From contig NZ_CANLWM010000008.1 in assembly GCF_947494875.1 (NCBI RefSeq), positions 248,001-312,000 of the forward strand: a DNA stretch of 64,000 bases, read 5' to 3'. Below the pieces are notes generated by a model that saw nothing but the letters and a program-made list of their open reading frames with translations, did not search any database and was not told where the DNA came from. Below, piece by piece: positions 43,657 through 52,752 of the stretch; within the stretch, counting starts at the first letter, position 1; the number at the start of each line of letters is the position of its first letter. Source of the stretch: an uncultured Williamsia sp. (GTDB taxonomy: Bacteria > Actinomycetota > Actinomycetes > Mycobacteriales > Mycobacteriaceae). The translations under genes were made by a program, and so were the position numbers.

Positions 43657-44933
43657 GGTCGGCCTCCGCTCGGTGCGGGCTTCGGGGTCGACGGGGCGGT
43701 CGACGACCCTGCCGGCGGCGAGCTCGTCGCGCCCGTGTCGTCCTGCAGCGGCGCGAGGAACGGGTTCACGTTGCGCTTCGCCGCGCCCGCGGGGGTTCCC
43801 AGCGCGGCCTCCGGTCCGTAGACGGATGCGGGGTTGTTGAGACCGAGGCTCCGGAAGAGCCCGCGGCCGAGGCGTCCGTTGGTCAGGTCGAGCTGGATCA
43901 CGCCGTTCACGAAGTCGCCCTTGACGATCTTGGGGATCACCGACTCCGCGAACGGGAAGGTGATCAGTACGCCGAGCGACCGCGTCAACGACTGGCCGCT
44001 GTCCTGCAGCTGCGCCAACACGGGACGCAGGTTGCTCACGATGGTCGTGATGTCCTGGCTGTTCGCGTCGAGGATGTCGTCGACGGTCTTGCTCAGCCGC
44101 CCCGTCGAGCCGAGCGTGTCGGTGAGGTTGCTTCGTTGGTCGACGAGGAGCTTCAGCGACGCCGGGAGCTGGGTCAGCGCACGGTCGACGGCGGGCTGCT
44201 GGTCGTCGATGCTCGCCGCCAGCCGATCGATGCCCGAGATGGCGTCGATGATGTCGTCGCGCTGGGCGTCGAGGTCGGAGACGAGGGTGGTGAGGCGCGG
44301 GATGAGGGCACGGATGGTGTCCTCCCGGCCGTTCAGCGCGTTGGACAGTTCGTGGACCACGTCACCGATCTGCGCGAGGCCGCCGCCGTTGAGGACCACC
44401 GACAGCGAGCTGAGCACCTGCTCGACCGTGGGGTAGGTGCACTGCGAGACCTGTTGCGCCTCCGTCACGTCGGCGATGGCGGGGCGGTTGTCGGGGGTGG
44501 GGACCTCCGCCTGGTCGGGGCAGTTCGTCGACGTCAGACGACCTCCCGGCGGGAGGACACCGCCGGACGGCTTCTCCGGCTGCACGATCTGCAGGTTCAG
44601 CGAGCCGAGGACGCTGGTGAGACCGACCACGGCGTACGAGCCGGCGGGCACACGGGTGCCCTTGTTCAGCCGCAGGGTGATCCGGGCCTTCCAGTTCTCG
44701 ACGGTGGTCCGCCCGACGCTGCCGACGGTCGCGTCGTTCATCAGCACGGGGGCGTTCTCGACGAGATTGGCCGCGTTGGGCAGGACCGCCGTCAGCTCGT
44801 AGGACCCGTCGCCGGTGCCCTGCGCGCCCGGGATGGGCAGCGAGTTCAAACCCTGGAAGGAACAGGCGGAGGTCGCGAGGACGGCGGCGACCGTCACGCC
44901 GATCGCCGCGGTCCGGATCCGGCGGGCGCTCAT
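43653..44933 (-). CDS. mce4E: Mce4E, MCE-family lipoprotein subunit (LprN-type)
   Basis: The 426-residue subunit differs from its siblings by a lipoprotein signal (lipobox LATSAC, Cys about residue 24). The MCE domain follows (ANLVENAPVLMNDATVGSVGRTTVENW), then a long helical region and a Pro/Ser-rich tail. One lipidated E subunit per Mce operon is the rule and anchors the assembly. The start overlaps the mce4D stop by 4 bp. Confidence 0.93.
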   Translation of the reverse strand: MSARRIRTAAIGVTVAAVLATSACSFQGLNSLPIPGAQGTGDGSYELTAVLPNAANLVENAPVLMNDATVGSVGRTTVENWKARITLRLNKGTRVPAGSYAVVGLTSVLGSLNLQIVQPEKPSGGVLPPGGRLTSTNCPDQAEVPTPDNRPAIADVTEAQQVSQCTYPTVEQVLSSLSVVLNGGGLAQIGDVVHELSNALNGREDTIRALIPRLTTLVSDLDAQRDDIIDAISGIDRLAASIDDQQPAVDRALTQLPASLKLLVDQRSNLTDTLGSTGRLSKTVDDILDANSQDITTIVSNLRPVLAQLQDSGQSLTRSLGVLITFPFAESVIPKIVKGDFVNGVIQLDLTNGRLGRGLFRSLGLNNPASVYGPEAALGTPAGAAKRNVNPFLAPLQDDTGATSSPPAGSSTAPSTPKPAPSGGRP

Positions 44934-46222
44934 CCCTGGCCCCCGAACGGCACGAGCAGGCCGGCGAGTCCGACGTTGCCACCGAACGCCTTCCGGGTCT
45001 GCGCGTCCTGGTCGATGATGCCCTGCTTCGCCCGCGCCTCCGTCGACGCGTTCTGGTAGGTGACCTGCCCGGGGAGCGCGTTGCGGCCGGTCACCGGATT
45101 CGTCAGGAACGGCGGGTAGTTCACCGAGATCGTCGAGATCAACGGGCCCAGGACGTCGACACACTTCGCCGCGTCCTGCGGTGTACTGCCCGGACGGTCG
45201 TTGCCGGCGATCGTCCCGCACAGCAGGTTGATCAGGTTGCCGAACTGGCCGAGACCGAAGATGCCGCTCAACGACGCCGTCATGGGGTTGTAGATGTTGT
45301 AGAAGTTCGACAGCTGCGTGGGCGCCGAGTGCAGCAGACCCCGGATCTGCTCGTCCTTGCGGGCGAGGATGTCGGTCGTGTCCGCCAGGCGGGCCACCGA
45401 CTCCGTGAGGCGACGCCCGTTGGTGTCGATGAACGTCTTGAGGTCCCCCAACGCGCTGTCGAGGTTGGTGAGCGCGCCGTCGAGGTTGCGCGTGTTGTCG
45501 GCGAGAACCTGGCTGACCGAGGCGATCCGGCCGTTGAACTGGACGATCTCGTCGTGGCTACGGGAGAGCGCGTCGGTGAGCGTCTGGAGGTTGCGGATGG
45601 TGGCGAAGAGGTCACCGCGGTTGTCCGCCAGGGTCTTCGTCAGCGCCGAGAGCTCACGGACCGAGTTGCCGATGGCGGCACCGTTGCCGTCGAGGTTCTT
45701 GTCGGCCGTGTCGACCAGGCGCGCGACCGAACCCGGGTCGGCGCCGTCGGGACCCACCGCCTCGGACAGCTTCGTCAGCTGCGCCTTGATCTGATCCCAC
45801 TCCACCGGGACCGCGGTGCGGTTCATCGGGATCGACGAACCGGCCTTCATCTCCGGACCGGTGTCGAACACCGGGTTCAGCTGGATGAACCGCCCGGACA
45901 CCAGACTCTGCGCGACGATCACCGCGGTGGCGTCCGCGGGGACGCGGACATCACGGTCGACGTGGAACTCGACCTTCACGTCGTCCGACCGCGGTGTGAT
46001 GGAGGCGATCGAACCGACGTCGACACCGATGACCTTCACCGGGTCGCCGGGGTACAGCCCGTTCACCTCGGTGAAGTAGGCGGTGTAGCTCTTGTAGGTC
46101 ACGCGCTCGTAGGCCATGTAGGCCGCGATCACGACGACGATGATGACCAGCGTCGCGACGAGACCGATCCAGAATCGGCGACCGAGGTTGGCGGGGCTGA
46201 GGTTCTGCACGCTGAAGGTCAT
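44930..46222 (-). CDS. mce4D: Mce4D, MCE-family sterol importer subunit
   Basis: The 430-residue protein has a membrane helix (about 18-40), an MCE domain (GLYPGDPVKVIGVDVGSIASITP), a helical stalk with regular Leu/Asn-rich heptads and a C-terminal MCE-specific tail. It is one of six different subunits expected in the hetero-hexameric tube. It overlaps both neighbours by 4 bp, which fixes stoichiometry by coupled translation. Confidence 0.92.
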   Translation of the reverse strand: MTFSVQNLSPANLGRRFWIGLVATLVIIVVVIAAYMAYERVTYKSYTAYFTEVNGLYPGDPVKVIGVDVGSIASITPRSDDVKVEFHVDRDVRVPADATAVIVAQSLVSGRFIQLNPVFDTGPEMKAGSSIPMNRTAVPVEWDQIKAQLTKLSEAVGPDGADPGSVARLVDTADKNLDGNGAAIGNSVRELSALTKTLADNRGDLFATIRNLQTLTDALSRSHDEIVQFNGRIASVSQVLADNTRNLDGALTNLDSALGDLKTFIDTNGRRLTESVARLADTTDILARKDEQIRGLLHSAPTQLSNFYNIYNPMTASLSGIFGLGQFGNLINLLCGTIAGNDRPGSTPQDAAKCVDVLGPLISTISVNYPPFLTNPVTGRNALPGQVTYQNASTEARAKQGIIDQDAQTRKAFGGNVGLAGLLVPFGGQG

Positions 46223-47385
46223 CCCTGCCCCCTGTCGCGGGGGGTGTCGGGGATCGGGATCGACCGGTTCGGGTCGCTCTCCGCGTCGGGCCGGGCGAAG
46301 AAGTTCGACAGGAACAGCGGGTTGCCGCTGTAGGTGAACGCCTTGTACGCCTCCGGGTACTTCTGCTGCAGGAGCAGCAGGAAGGTGTTCGTGTAGTCAC
46401 CGAACGTCGGGATGCCCACGAACGACGAGAAGTACGGTCCGCTCGAGACGGCCTCACCGACGACGTTGGCGTACGGACCGAGCCGGTCGAGGGTGGCGTT
46501 CAGGTTCTGCCGGTTGTCCTCGAGGATGGTCAGCGCCTTGTTCAGGTTGGTCAGCACCGGGTCCAGCTGCGCGTTGTTGTCGGCGATGAACCCGCTGACC
46601 TGCGCAGCCACGTTCTTGACGCCGACGATCAACTCGCCCAGCGCCATCCGGCGCGCCTGGAGCTCCCCCAGCAGCGAGTTCCCGTCGACCAGCAGCTGGT
46701 CGATCTGCTTGCTGCGCTTGGCGACGATGTCGGTCACCGAGTTCGCCCGCGCGAGCAGCGACCGCAGCGCATCGTCTCGGTCGGAGATGGACTTCGACAG
46801 CCGCGCGACGCCGTCGACGGCGCCGCGGACCTGGGGCGGGGTGTCGGAGAACGTGTCGGACAACGTGTTCAGCGCGCGGTTGAGAGTCGCGGTGTCGGTC
46901 TGCTCCAGCGTCGACGTCGTGTCGTCCAGGGCGTCGGTGAGCGAGTAGGGCGCCAGGGTGTTGCGGAAGGGGATGGAGTCACCCGGCCGCAGCCGGCCGC
47001 TGCCGTGCGGCTCGACGGTCAGGTTCCGACGTCCCAGAACGGTCTCGGTCTTGATCGACGCCTGGCTGTCCGCTCCGACGTCCGTGCCGTCGGCCATCGT
47101 GAACGACACCTTCGCCGCGGTACGGCCGCGGGCGGTCCCGTCGTCGGTGTGCGCCAACGAGATCCCGTTCACGGTGCCGACCTGCACACCGGACACCACG
47201 ACGACGTCGCCGGGGCGCAGACCACCGGCGTCGGAGAAGTAGGCGGTGTACACACTGCCGGTGGACAGGTAGGGCAGCTTGTCCATCTGCAGGGCGGTGA
47301 TCACGACGAGCGCGGTGACGACCACGCCGATGATGCCGATGCGCGCGCGACCGTTGCCGCGACGGGGGGTGAAGGAGAACGTCAT
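46219..47385 (-). CDS. mce4C: Mce4C, MCE-family sterol importer subunit
   Basis: The 388-residue protein has a membrane helix near residues 17-35, an MCE domain (GLRPGDVVVVSGVQVGTVNGISL) and a long helical stalk. ATG 47385 overlaps the mce4B stop by 4 bp. The tail after residue 365 is short and polar, with no lipobox. Confidence 0.92.
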   Translation of the reverse strand: MTFSFTPRRGNGRARIGIIGVVVTALVVITALQMDKLPYLSTGSVYTAYFSDAGGLRPGDVVVVSGVQVGTVNGISLAHTDDGTARGRTAAKVSFTMADGTDVGADSQASIKTETVLGRRNLTVEPHGSGRLRPGDSIPFRNTLAPYSLTDALDDTTSTLEQTDTATLNRALNTLSDTFSDTPPQVRGAVDGVARLSKSISDRDDALRSLLARANSVTDIVAKRSKQIDQLLVDGNSLLGELQARRMALGELIVGVKNVAAQVSGFIADNNAQLDPVLTNLNKALTILEDNRQNLNATLDRLGPYANVVGEAVSSGPYFSSFVGIPTFGDYTNTFLLLLQQKYPEAYKAFTYSGNPLFLSNFFARPDAESDPNRSIPIPDTPRDRGQG

Positions 47386-48455
47386 CTCGGGGTCGCACAC
47401 CTCCCGCCCGGGTTCGTCGTCGGGTTCGCGTTGTTGACCGACCTGTACACGATCTCCTCGTGGTTCGGGCCGGTGAAGAACAGATCGACACGGCAGAGCC
47501 AGATCTGCAGCCACGCACCGTAACTGCCGAGGTTCGTCAGCTTCTTGAAGTCCTCGGGCAGACGTCCGAGCAGTCCTCGGAGGTAGGGCGCGTCGGCGTC
47601 GACGGCGCCGGCGACCGCCCCGGTGCTGCTGACGATGCGCTGCAGGTTCGGGCGGTTGGTGTCGAGCAGGTCGGCGAGTCCGTTCGTGGCCTGCGAGATG
47701 TCGGTCACCGCCTGGCCGATGGTCCCGCGGTCGTTCGCCAAGCCGGACACCAACTGCTGCAGGCGGTCCAGCGACGAGTCGAGTCCGGACTTGTCGGCGT
47801 CGAGGGTACCCAGCGCGGTGTTGAGGTTGTCGATGACGCTGCCGATGAGGCGGTCGCGGTCGGCGATCGAGTTCGTGAACGACGCCGTGGTCCGCAGCAG
47901 CTGCGTCAGACCGGCGCCCTGCCCCTGGAAGACCTGGATGAGCGAGTTCGACAGCTTGTTCACCTCGTCGGGGGCGAGGGTGTTGAACAGCGGCTTGAAC
48001 CCGCCGAGGAGCTTGTCGAGGTCGAGCGCGGGCGAGGTCTGCGAGACGGGGATGTGCCCGCCGGCGGGCAGCAGGGCCGCCGGGTCACCGGTTCCCTCGG
48101 TGAGTTCGAGATACCGGTCGCCGGTGAGGTTCTCGTAGCGGACGTTCGCGTGGACCGACCGTGGCAGGCGGTACTGCTCGTCGACCGAGAAGTCGACGGC
48201 CGCGGTGTTGTCCCGGTTCAGCGAGACGCTCGCGACCTTGCCGACCTCGACGCCGGCGATACGCACCTTCGTCCCCGACTTCAGCTGCGACGCGTTCGAG
48301 AAGGTCGCCGAGTAGTCGCTGGTCGAACCGCTGCGGTACTGGCTGAACACGACGACCAGCCCGACGAAGACGAGCACCATCGCGACCGCGAACGCGCCGA
48401 GCTTTATCGCGGTGCGGCGGAACTCGATGTGGCGCTGCTTGAGAGGGTCAACCAC
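47382..48455 (-). CDS. mce4B: Mce4B, MCE-family sterol importer subunit
   Basis: The 357-residue protein has a membrane helix (about 17-40), an MCE domain (QLKSGTKVRIAGVEVGKVASVSL) and a helical stalk ending in a Cys-containing tail. The GTG at 48455 overlaps the mce4A stop by 8 bp, an unusual overlap in an operon that otherwise uses 4-bp junctions. Confidence 0.92.
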   Translation of the reverse strand: MVDPLKQRHIEFRRTAIKLGAFAVAMVLVFVGLVVVFSQYRSGSTSDYSATFSNASQLKSGTKVRIAGVEVGKVASVSLNRDNTAAVDFSVDEQYRLPRSVHANVRYENLTGDRYLELTEGTGDPAALLPAGGHIPVSQTSPALDLDKLLGGFKPLFNTLAPDEVNKLSNSLIQVFQGQGAGLTQLLRTTASFTNSIADRDRLIGSVIDNLNTALGTLDADKSGLDSSLDRLQQLVSGLANDRGTIGQAVTDISQATNGLADLLDTNRPNLQRIVSSTGAVAGAVDADAPYLRGLLGRLPEDFKKLTNLGSYGAWLQIWLCRVDLFFTGPNHEEIVYRSVNNANPTTNPGGRCATPR

Positions 48456-49620
48456 GGGCGGTCGGTCCGAACATGATCTGGAAGAGCTTCTCCGGGTTCA
48501 GCTTCGCCGTGAAGCGGGGCTGGTACGGCTGGGCGGCGTTGTCGGTGACGTAGAACGGCGGATGTGCGGGGTCGTTGAAGTCGGACAGTCCGTACGCACA
48601 CGTCGGCGGACCCTGCGCGTTGACCTTCGGCAGGTCCTCGGGGTAGCGGTAGGGCTCCTTGCCCGGCAGCACTCCCGCGTTGAGCGAGATGTATCCCGTC
48701 TTGTCACCGAAGATCGGCAGCGCCTTCGGCAGGACGCCGGCGGCGGTCTTCAGGAAGCAGGCGAGACCCGGCGCCTGATAGCCCAGCATCTGCGAGACCG
48801 GGTCGAGGTCGGTCAGCGCCCCGATCAACGTCTGCTTCTTCGGCCCGACGATCGAGTTGACGGTGTTCGCCAGACCGGTGGTGTTGACGAGAACAGCGTC
48901 CAGCGACGACGCGTTGTCCAGCAACGTGTTCCCGGTGGTGGTCACGTTGTCGAGGGCTCGCGCGATGTTCGCGAAGGAGTCGGCGTAGACCTCGGTCACC
49001 GTGGCGGTGTCGCGGAAGTCGGCGTTGAGCGCGTCGAGGGCGGGGTTGAGCTTCCCGACCGTTTGTGACAGGTCGTCGAGCCCCTGACCGATCTGCTCCC
49101 CCCGGCCGTGCAGCGCGGTGTCGACGGCACCGAGCGTCGCGTTGAGCTTCTCCGGTTGCAGTTGCGCGAGCACGTCGACGAGTCGACCGAAGACGGTGTT
49201 CAGCTCGACCTGCACCCGGTCGGCGGCGATGGTGTCGCCGGCGCGGAGGTTCGGGCCCGACGAGTTCGGCGGGACGCTGAGGTCGACCGACTTGGCGCCG
49301 AAGATGGTGTTGGAGCGGATCTGTGCGGTGACGTCGGCCGGTACCCGCGACAGCTCGTCGGAGTTCACGTCGAGGTGCAGCGTCACGCGGTCACCGTCGG
49401 GGCTGATCTTCGCGACCCGCCCGATGGTGACGCCCCGCAGGCGCACCTTGGCGTCGGGATTCATCACCAGCCCGGCGCGGTCGGCGGTGAGCGTCACCGG
49501 CACCGTCGAGCGGAACGCGTCGAAGAACTGCATCACCGAGAGCGTGACCGCACCGACGATCGCCGCGACGAGCAGCACCGCGGCGAGACGCCGCGCGAAC
49601 GTGGAGTGACCGGTCGCCAT
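48448..49620 (-). CDS. mce4A: Mce4A, MCE-family sterol importer subunit
   Basis: The 390-residue protein has a membrane helix (about 11-31), an MCE domain (GLVMNPDAKVRLRGVTIGRVAKISP) and a helical region with the MceA-type C-terminal domain (GVLPGKEPYRYPEDLPKVNAQGPPTCAYGLSDF). In M. tuberculosis Mce4A is needed for cholesterol uptake. It begins 3 bp after yrbE4B. Confidence 0.94.
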   Translation of the reverse strand: MATGHSTFARRLAAVLLVAAIVGAVTLSVMQFFDAFRSTVPVTLTADRAGLVMNPDAKVRLRGVTIGRVAKISPDGDRVTLHLDVNSDELSRVPADVTAQIRSNTIFGAKSVDLSVPPNSSGPNLRAGDTIAADRVQVELNTVFGRLVDVLAQLQPEKLNATLGAVDTALHGRGEQIGQGLDDLSQTVGKLNPALDALNADFRDTATVTEVYADSFANIARALDNVTTTGNTLLDNASSLDAVLVNTTGLANTVNSIVGPKKQTLIGALTDLDPVSQMLGYQAPGLACFLKTAAGVLPKALPIFGDKTGYISLNAGVLPGKEPYRYPEDLPKVNAQGPPTCAYGLSDFNDPAHPPFYVTDNAAQPYQPRFTAKLNPEKLFQIMFGPTARG

Positions 49621-49623
49621 GCC

Positions 49624-50472
49624 TCAGCCCGCCAGGTTGAAGTCGCCGTCGGCGCCGTAGATGGCGAGCGAGAGGAGCAGGGTGATGACGACGACCACGA
49701 TGAGCGAGGCCCGCACGGCGTTGCCGACGGCGATGCCGACGCCGACCGGACCGCCGGACGCGTTGTAGCCGTAGTAGGTGTGGATCATCATGACCGCCAC
49801 GGCCATACAGATCGCCTGTACGAACGACCACAGGATGTTCGACGGTATGAGGAAGGTCGAGAAGTAGTGGTCGTAGACGCCGGACGACTGTCCGTAGAAC
49901 AGGACCGTGGCGAACCGTGCGGCCAGGAACGACGCCACCGACGCCAGTGCGTACAGCGGGATGATCGCGATCAGGCCGGCGATGATGCGGGTGCTGACGA
50001 GATACGGGATCGACGAGATGGCCATCGACTCCAGCGCGTCGATCTCCTCGCTGACACGCATGGCACCGAGTTGCGCTGTGGCACCGGCACCGATCGTCGC
50101 GGCGAGTGCGATGCCCGCGATGACGGGCACGGCGATGCGCACGTTGATGAAGGCGGAGAAAAAGCCGGTGAGCACCTCGACGCCGATGTTCGCCAGCGAG
50201 CTGTACCCCTGCACGGCGATGGTTCCGCCGGTGAACAGGGTGAGGAAGCCGACGACGACGACGGTGCCACCGATGAGCGCGAGAGCCCCCGTGCCCATGC
50301 TGATCTCGGCGATCAGCCGGAGCGTCTCCTTCTTGTACAGACGCAGCGCACGCGGGATCGCGACGATGCTGTCGACGTAGAACATCGCCTGGTCACCGAG
50401 TGCGTCCCACTCGCCCGTCGAGCGTTGCGCCAGGCGGGATCCGCGGAAGGTGAGGCTGTGTGGCAGGACCAT
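49624..50472 (-). CDS. yrbE4B: MlaE/YrbE-family permease YrbE4B
   Basis: This 282-residue inner-membrane permease has five or six segments and the MlaE-family coupling helix (GAGATAQLGAMRVSEEIDALESMAI). It pairs with YrbE4A and receives sterol from the Mce tube, with energy from an MceG-type ATPase that is not in this window. ATG 50472 lies 2 bp downstream of the yrbE4A stop. Confidence 0.94.
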   Translation of the reverse strand: MVLPHSLTFRGSRLAQRSTGEWDALGDQAMFYVDSIVAIPRALRLYKKETLRLIAEISMGTGALALIGGTVVVVGFLTLFTGGTIAVQGYSSLANIGVEVLTGFFSAFINVRIAVPVIAGIALAATIGAGATAQLGAMRVSEEIDALESMAISSIPYLVSTRIIAGLIAIIPLYALASVASFLAARFATVLFYGQSSGVYDHYFSTFLIPSNILWSFVQAICMAVAVMMIHTYYGYNASGGPVGVGIAVGNAVRASLIVVVVITLLLSLAIYGADGDFNLAG

Positions 50473-50474
50473 GA

Positions 50475-51239
50475 CTACCCTCCCGTCGCCTTGAGACCGA
50501 CCGCGGTGACGACGACGTTCACCACGAACAGGGCCATGAACGAGTAGACGACGGTCTCGTTGACCGCGTCGCCGACGCCCTTCGCGCCGCCCTTCACCGT
50601 CAGCCCGCGGTAGCACCCGACGAGCCCGGCGAAGAGACCGAACAGAGCTGCCTTGACCATCGAGATGATCAGCTCACCCAGACCGGTCAGCAGCGTGAGG
50701 TTCGCGATGAACGCACCGGGGTTGACGTCCTGCAGGTAGACGGAGAAGACGAAGCCACCGCCGAGGCCGATCGTGCACACGAGGCTGTTGAGCAGCAGTG
50801 CCACGATCGTCGACGCGATGACGCGGGGGACGACGAGACGGTGGATCGGGTCGATGCCGAGCACCCGCAGGGCGTCGATCTCCTCACGGATGGTGCGGGC
50901 CCCGAGGTCGGCGCAGATGGCCGTCGCGCCGGCGCCCGCCACGATGAGCACCGTGACGATCGGGCCGATCTGGGTGATGGTGCCGAGCGCGGCACCGGCG
51001 CCGGACAGGTCCTGCGCGCCGATCTCGCGCAGCAGGATGTTCAGGGTGAAGCTGACGAGCACGGTGAACGGGATGGCGACCAACAGCGTCGGGACCATCG
51101 AGACCCGGGCGATCGCCCACGACTGCTCGACGGTCTCGCGGGCCTGGAACGGGCGGCGCGGCAGCTCACGTGCTGCCGCGACGGCGAGTCCGACGAAGTC
51201 ACCGACTCCTGCGAACGGGGCCGCCAGTCTGGTTCTCAC
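50475..51239 (-). CDS. yrbE4A: MlaE/YrbE-family permease YrbE4A
   Basis: The 254-residue partner permease is strongly similar to M. tuberculosis YrbE4A throughout, including VSFTLNILLREIGAQDLSGAG and ICADLGARTIREEIDALRVLGIDP, and a conserved C-terminal KGVGDAVNETVVYSFMALFVVNVV. GTG 51239 is the first plausible start. It heads the mce4 genes, 221 bp after hsd4A, a longer gap than any other junction in the locus. Confidence 0.94.
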   Translation of the reverse strand: MRTRLAAPFAGVGDFVGLAVAAARELPRRPFQARETVEQSWAIARVSMVPTLLVAIPFTVLVSFTLNILLREIGAQDLSGAGAALGTITQIGPIVTVLIVAGAGATAICADLGARTIREEIDALRVLGIDPIHRLVVPRVIASTIVALLLNSLVCTIGLGGGFVFSVYLQDVNPGAFIANLTLLTGLGELIISMVKAALFGLFAGLVGCYRGLTVKGGAKGVGDAVNETVVYSFMALFVVNVVVTAVGLKATGG

Positions 51240-51460
51240 CGACTCTCCTCACACCCAGCCGCGCCGTGGGGCCCGACCCGTTCGGCCCCGTTCCGGGAGG
51301 CGAACCCACGACGTCCGATCACCGCGACCGACGTCCGACGCCGCTTCTCGGCTCGGCGCGACAACGGCTTTCACGTCGTCGACGGCGCTCGGTCGAAGGG
51401 AACTTAGCATGCGTCCAATTGGTTGCCGTGCGTGTTGGTCGAATACACAGCGAGTCGTCC
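51240..51460 (-). promoter_or_regulatory. hsd4A-yrbE4A spacer, possible second mce4 promoter
   Basis: This is a 221-bp noncoding gap inside an otherwise closed-up locus. On the minus strand an AT-rich patch holds TAAGTT (a -10-like word near 51405) and the palindrome CCAATTGG (51418-51425). No KstR motif is visible here, so the mce4 genes could have extra, KstR-independent transcription. Low certainty. Confidence 0.35.
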
Positions 51461-52351
51461 TCACTGCGCCAGCGCATTCGCCGCGGAGAAGGTCCGCGAC
51501 GGGTCCCGATCGGCGAAATAGCTGCTCAGACGGGTCGACAGCGCGGCGGGGTCCCACGCGTCGCCGTCGGCCGTGAACGTCTCCTCGACCGTCGGCGCCG
51601 CCATGAGCGTCACCTTCGGGCCGTACACGACGAACACCTGACCGCTGACGGCCGCCGAGTCGGGCCCGGCGAGGAACTGCACCAGCGACACGACGTGGTC
51701 GGTGGCGAGCGGGTCGACGCCGTCGGCCGGCGCCTCCCCGAACACCGACGCGGTCATCGCGGTCCGGGCACGGGGGCAGATGGCGTTGGCCGTGACCCCG
51801 TGGCGTGCGAGGACCCGCGAGGCGGAGAGCGTCAGCGCGGTGATCCCGGCCTTGGCGGCGCCGTAGTTCGCCTGCCCCTCGGGCCCGAGGAGGCCCGCCT
51901 CCGACGAAGTGTTGATGATCCTGCCGTACACCGGGCCGCCCGCGGCCTTCGACGCCGCGCGCCAGTGCGCGGCGGCGTTGCGGTTGAGCAGGAAGTGACC
52001 ACGCAGGTGGACACGGACGACGAGATCCCACTCGTCGTCGCTCATGTTGAAGAGCATCCGGTCGCGGACGACGCCGGCGTTGCACATGAGCACGTCGAGC
52101 GATCCGTGGTCCTCGACAGCCGTCCGGACGATCTCGGTGGCGGTCGCGGACTCGCCGATGTCGCCGGGGACCACGACGGCCGTCCCCCCGGCCGCGGAGA
52201 CGGCATCGACGACGTCGCTGCCGTCGAGCGCCCCGGCGAGATCGTTGACGACCACGGTCGCACCGAGTGCGCCCAGTCCGATGGCCTCGGCACGGCCCAG
52301 CCCCGCGGCCGCCCCGGTCACGACGGCGACACGCCCTTCGAGAGATTGCAC
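51461..52351 (-). CDS. hsd4A: steroid/side-chain hydroxyacyl-CoA dehydrogenase Hsd4A
   Basis: The 296-residue SDR has TGAAAGLG (about residues 12-19), CNAGVVRD near 90, a catalytic Ser in NTSSEAGLLG and YGAAK. The C-terminal half continues into a Hsd4A-type tail. In mycobacteria Hsd4A oxidises the 22-hydroxyl CoA intermediate of the sterol side chain and can also act on 17-hydroxysteroids. Position directly before mce4 matches Rv3502c. A KstR operator ends 4 bp upstream of the GTG start, so the mRNA must be leaderless or nearly so. Confidence 0.92.
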   Translation of the reverse strand: MQSLEGRVAVVTGAAAGLGRAEAIGLGALGATVVVNDLAGALDGSDVVDAVSAAGGTAVVVPGDIGESATATEIVRTAVEDHGSLDVLMCNAGVVRDRMLFNMSDDEWDLVVRVHLRGHFLLNRNAAAHWRAASKAAGGPVYGRIINTSSEAGLLGPEGQANYGAAKAGITALTLSASRVLARHGVTANAICPRARTAMTASVFGEAPADGVDPLATDHVVSLVQFLAGPDSAAVSGQVFVVYGPKVTLMAAPTVEETFTADGDAWDPAALSTRLSSYFADRDPSRTFSAANALAQ

Positions 52352-52354
52352 AGC

Positions 52355-52368
52355 TAGAACTTGTTCTA
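52355..52368 (-). promoter_or_regulatory. KstR operator upstream of hsd4A-mce4
   Basis: TAGAACTTGTTCTA fits TNNAACNNGTTNNA and is a palindrome apart from its two central bases. It lies 4-17 nt upstream of the hsd4A start, where KstR would sit on the transcription start region. It probably controls hsd4A and, by read-through, mce4. Confidence 0.88.
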
Positions 52369-52429
52369 ATTCTGCCGTGATGTCAAGGGGCGTGCACCGT
52401 CTCGGGCGCCGGGGCCGGGCGCGCGCGGG

Positions 52430-52618
52430 TCACTCGATGGAGAGTGCCGCCTTCGGGCAGTTGGCGACCACCTGGCGCATCTCCTCGAGGCGGTCGTCGG
52501 GGACCTCCTCCTGCAGGATCACCAGGTAGTCGTTGTCGTCGAGGTCGAACACGTCGGGAGCCATGCCGACGCAGACCGCGTTGGACTCGCAGAGGTCGAA
52601 ATCTGCCTTGATGCGCAT
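52430..52618 (-). CDS. fdxD: 3Fe-4S ferredoxin FdxD
   Basis: The 62-residue ferredoxin has cluster ligands Cys10, Cys16 and Cys54 (CESNAVCVGMAPDVF and NCPKAAL). The second Cys position of a 4Fe-4S motif is Asn13, the usual sign of a 3Fe-4S ferredoxin that serves P450 enzymes. It lies between hsd4A and fadE26 as in Rv3503c. It may supply electrons to a sterol-side-chain P450. The divergent promoter holds a KstR operator. Confidence 0.92.
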   Translation of the reverse strand: MRIKADFDLCESNAVCVGMAPDVFDLDDNDYLVILQEEVPDDRLEEMRQVVANCPKAALSIE

Positions 52619-52673
52619 GCCGTGACCTTCCGTTCCCCGAGTGCGTGCGTTGACGCACTGGATCGATTCGCGT

Positions 52674-52687
52674 TAGAACGTGTTCTA
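52674..52687. promoter_or_regulatory. KstR operator between fdxD and fadE26
   Basis: TAGAACGTGTTCTA is a near-perfect KstR palindrome, 55 bp from fdxD and 65 bp from fadE26. The plus-strand -10-like TAGAAT (52686-52691) overlaps its edge. One site could repress both divergent promoters. Confidence 0.88.
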
Positions 52688-52752
52688 GAATCCCACCACA
52701 GGCCGGACCACCGACCGAACGTTCCGTCACCGATACTCTCACGGAGTCCGCG

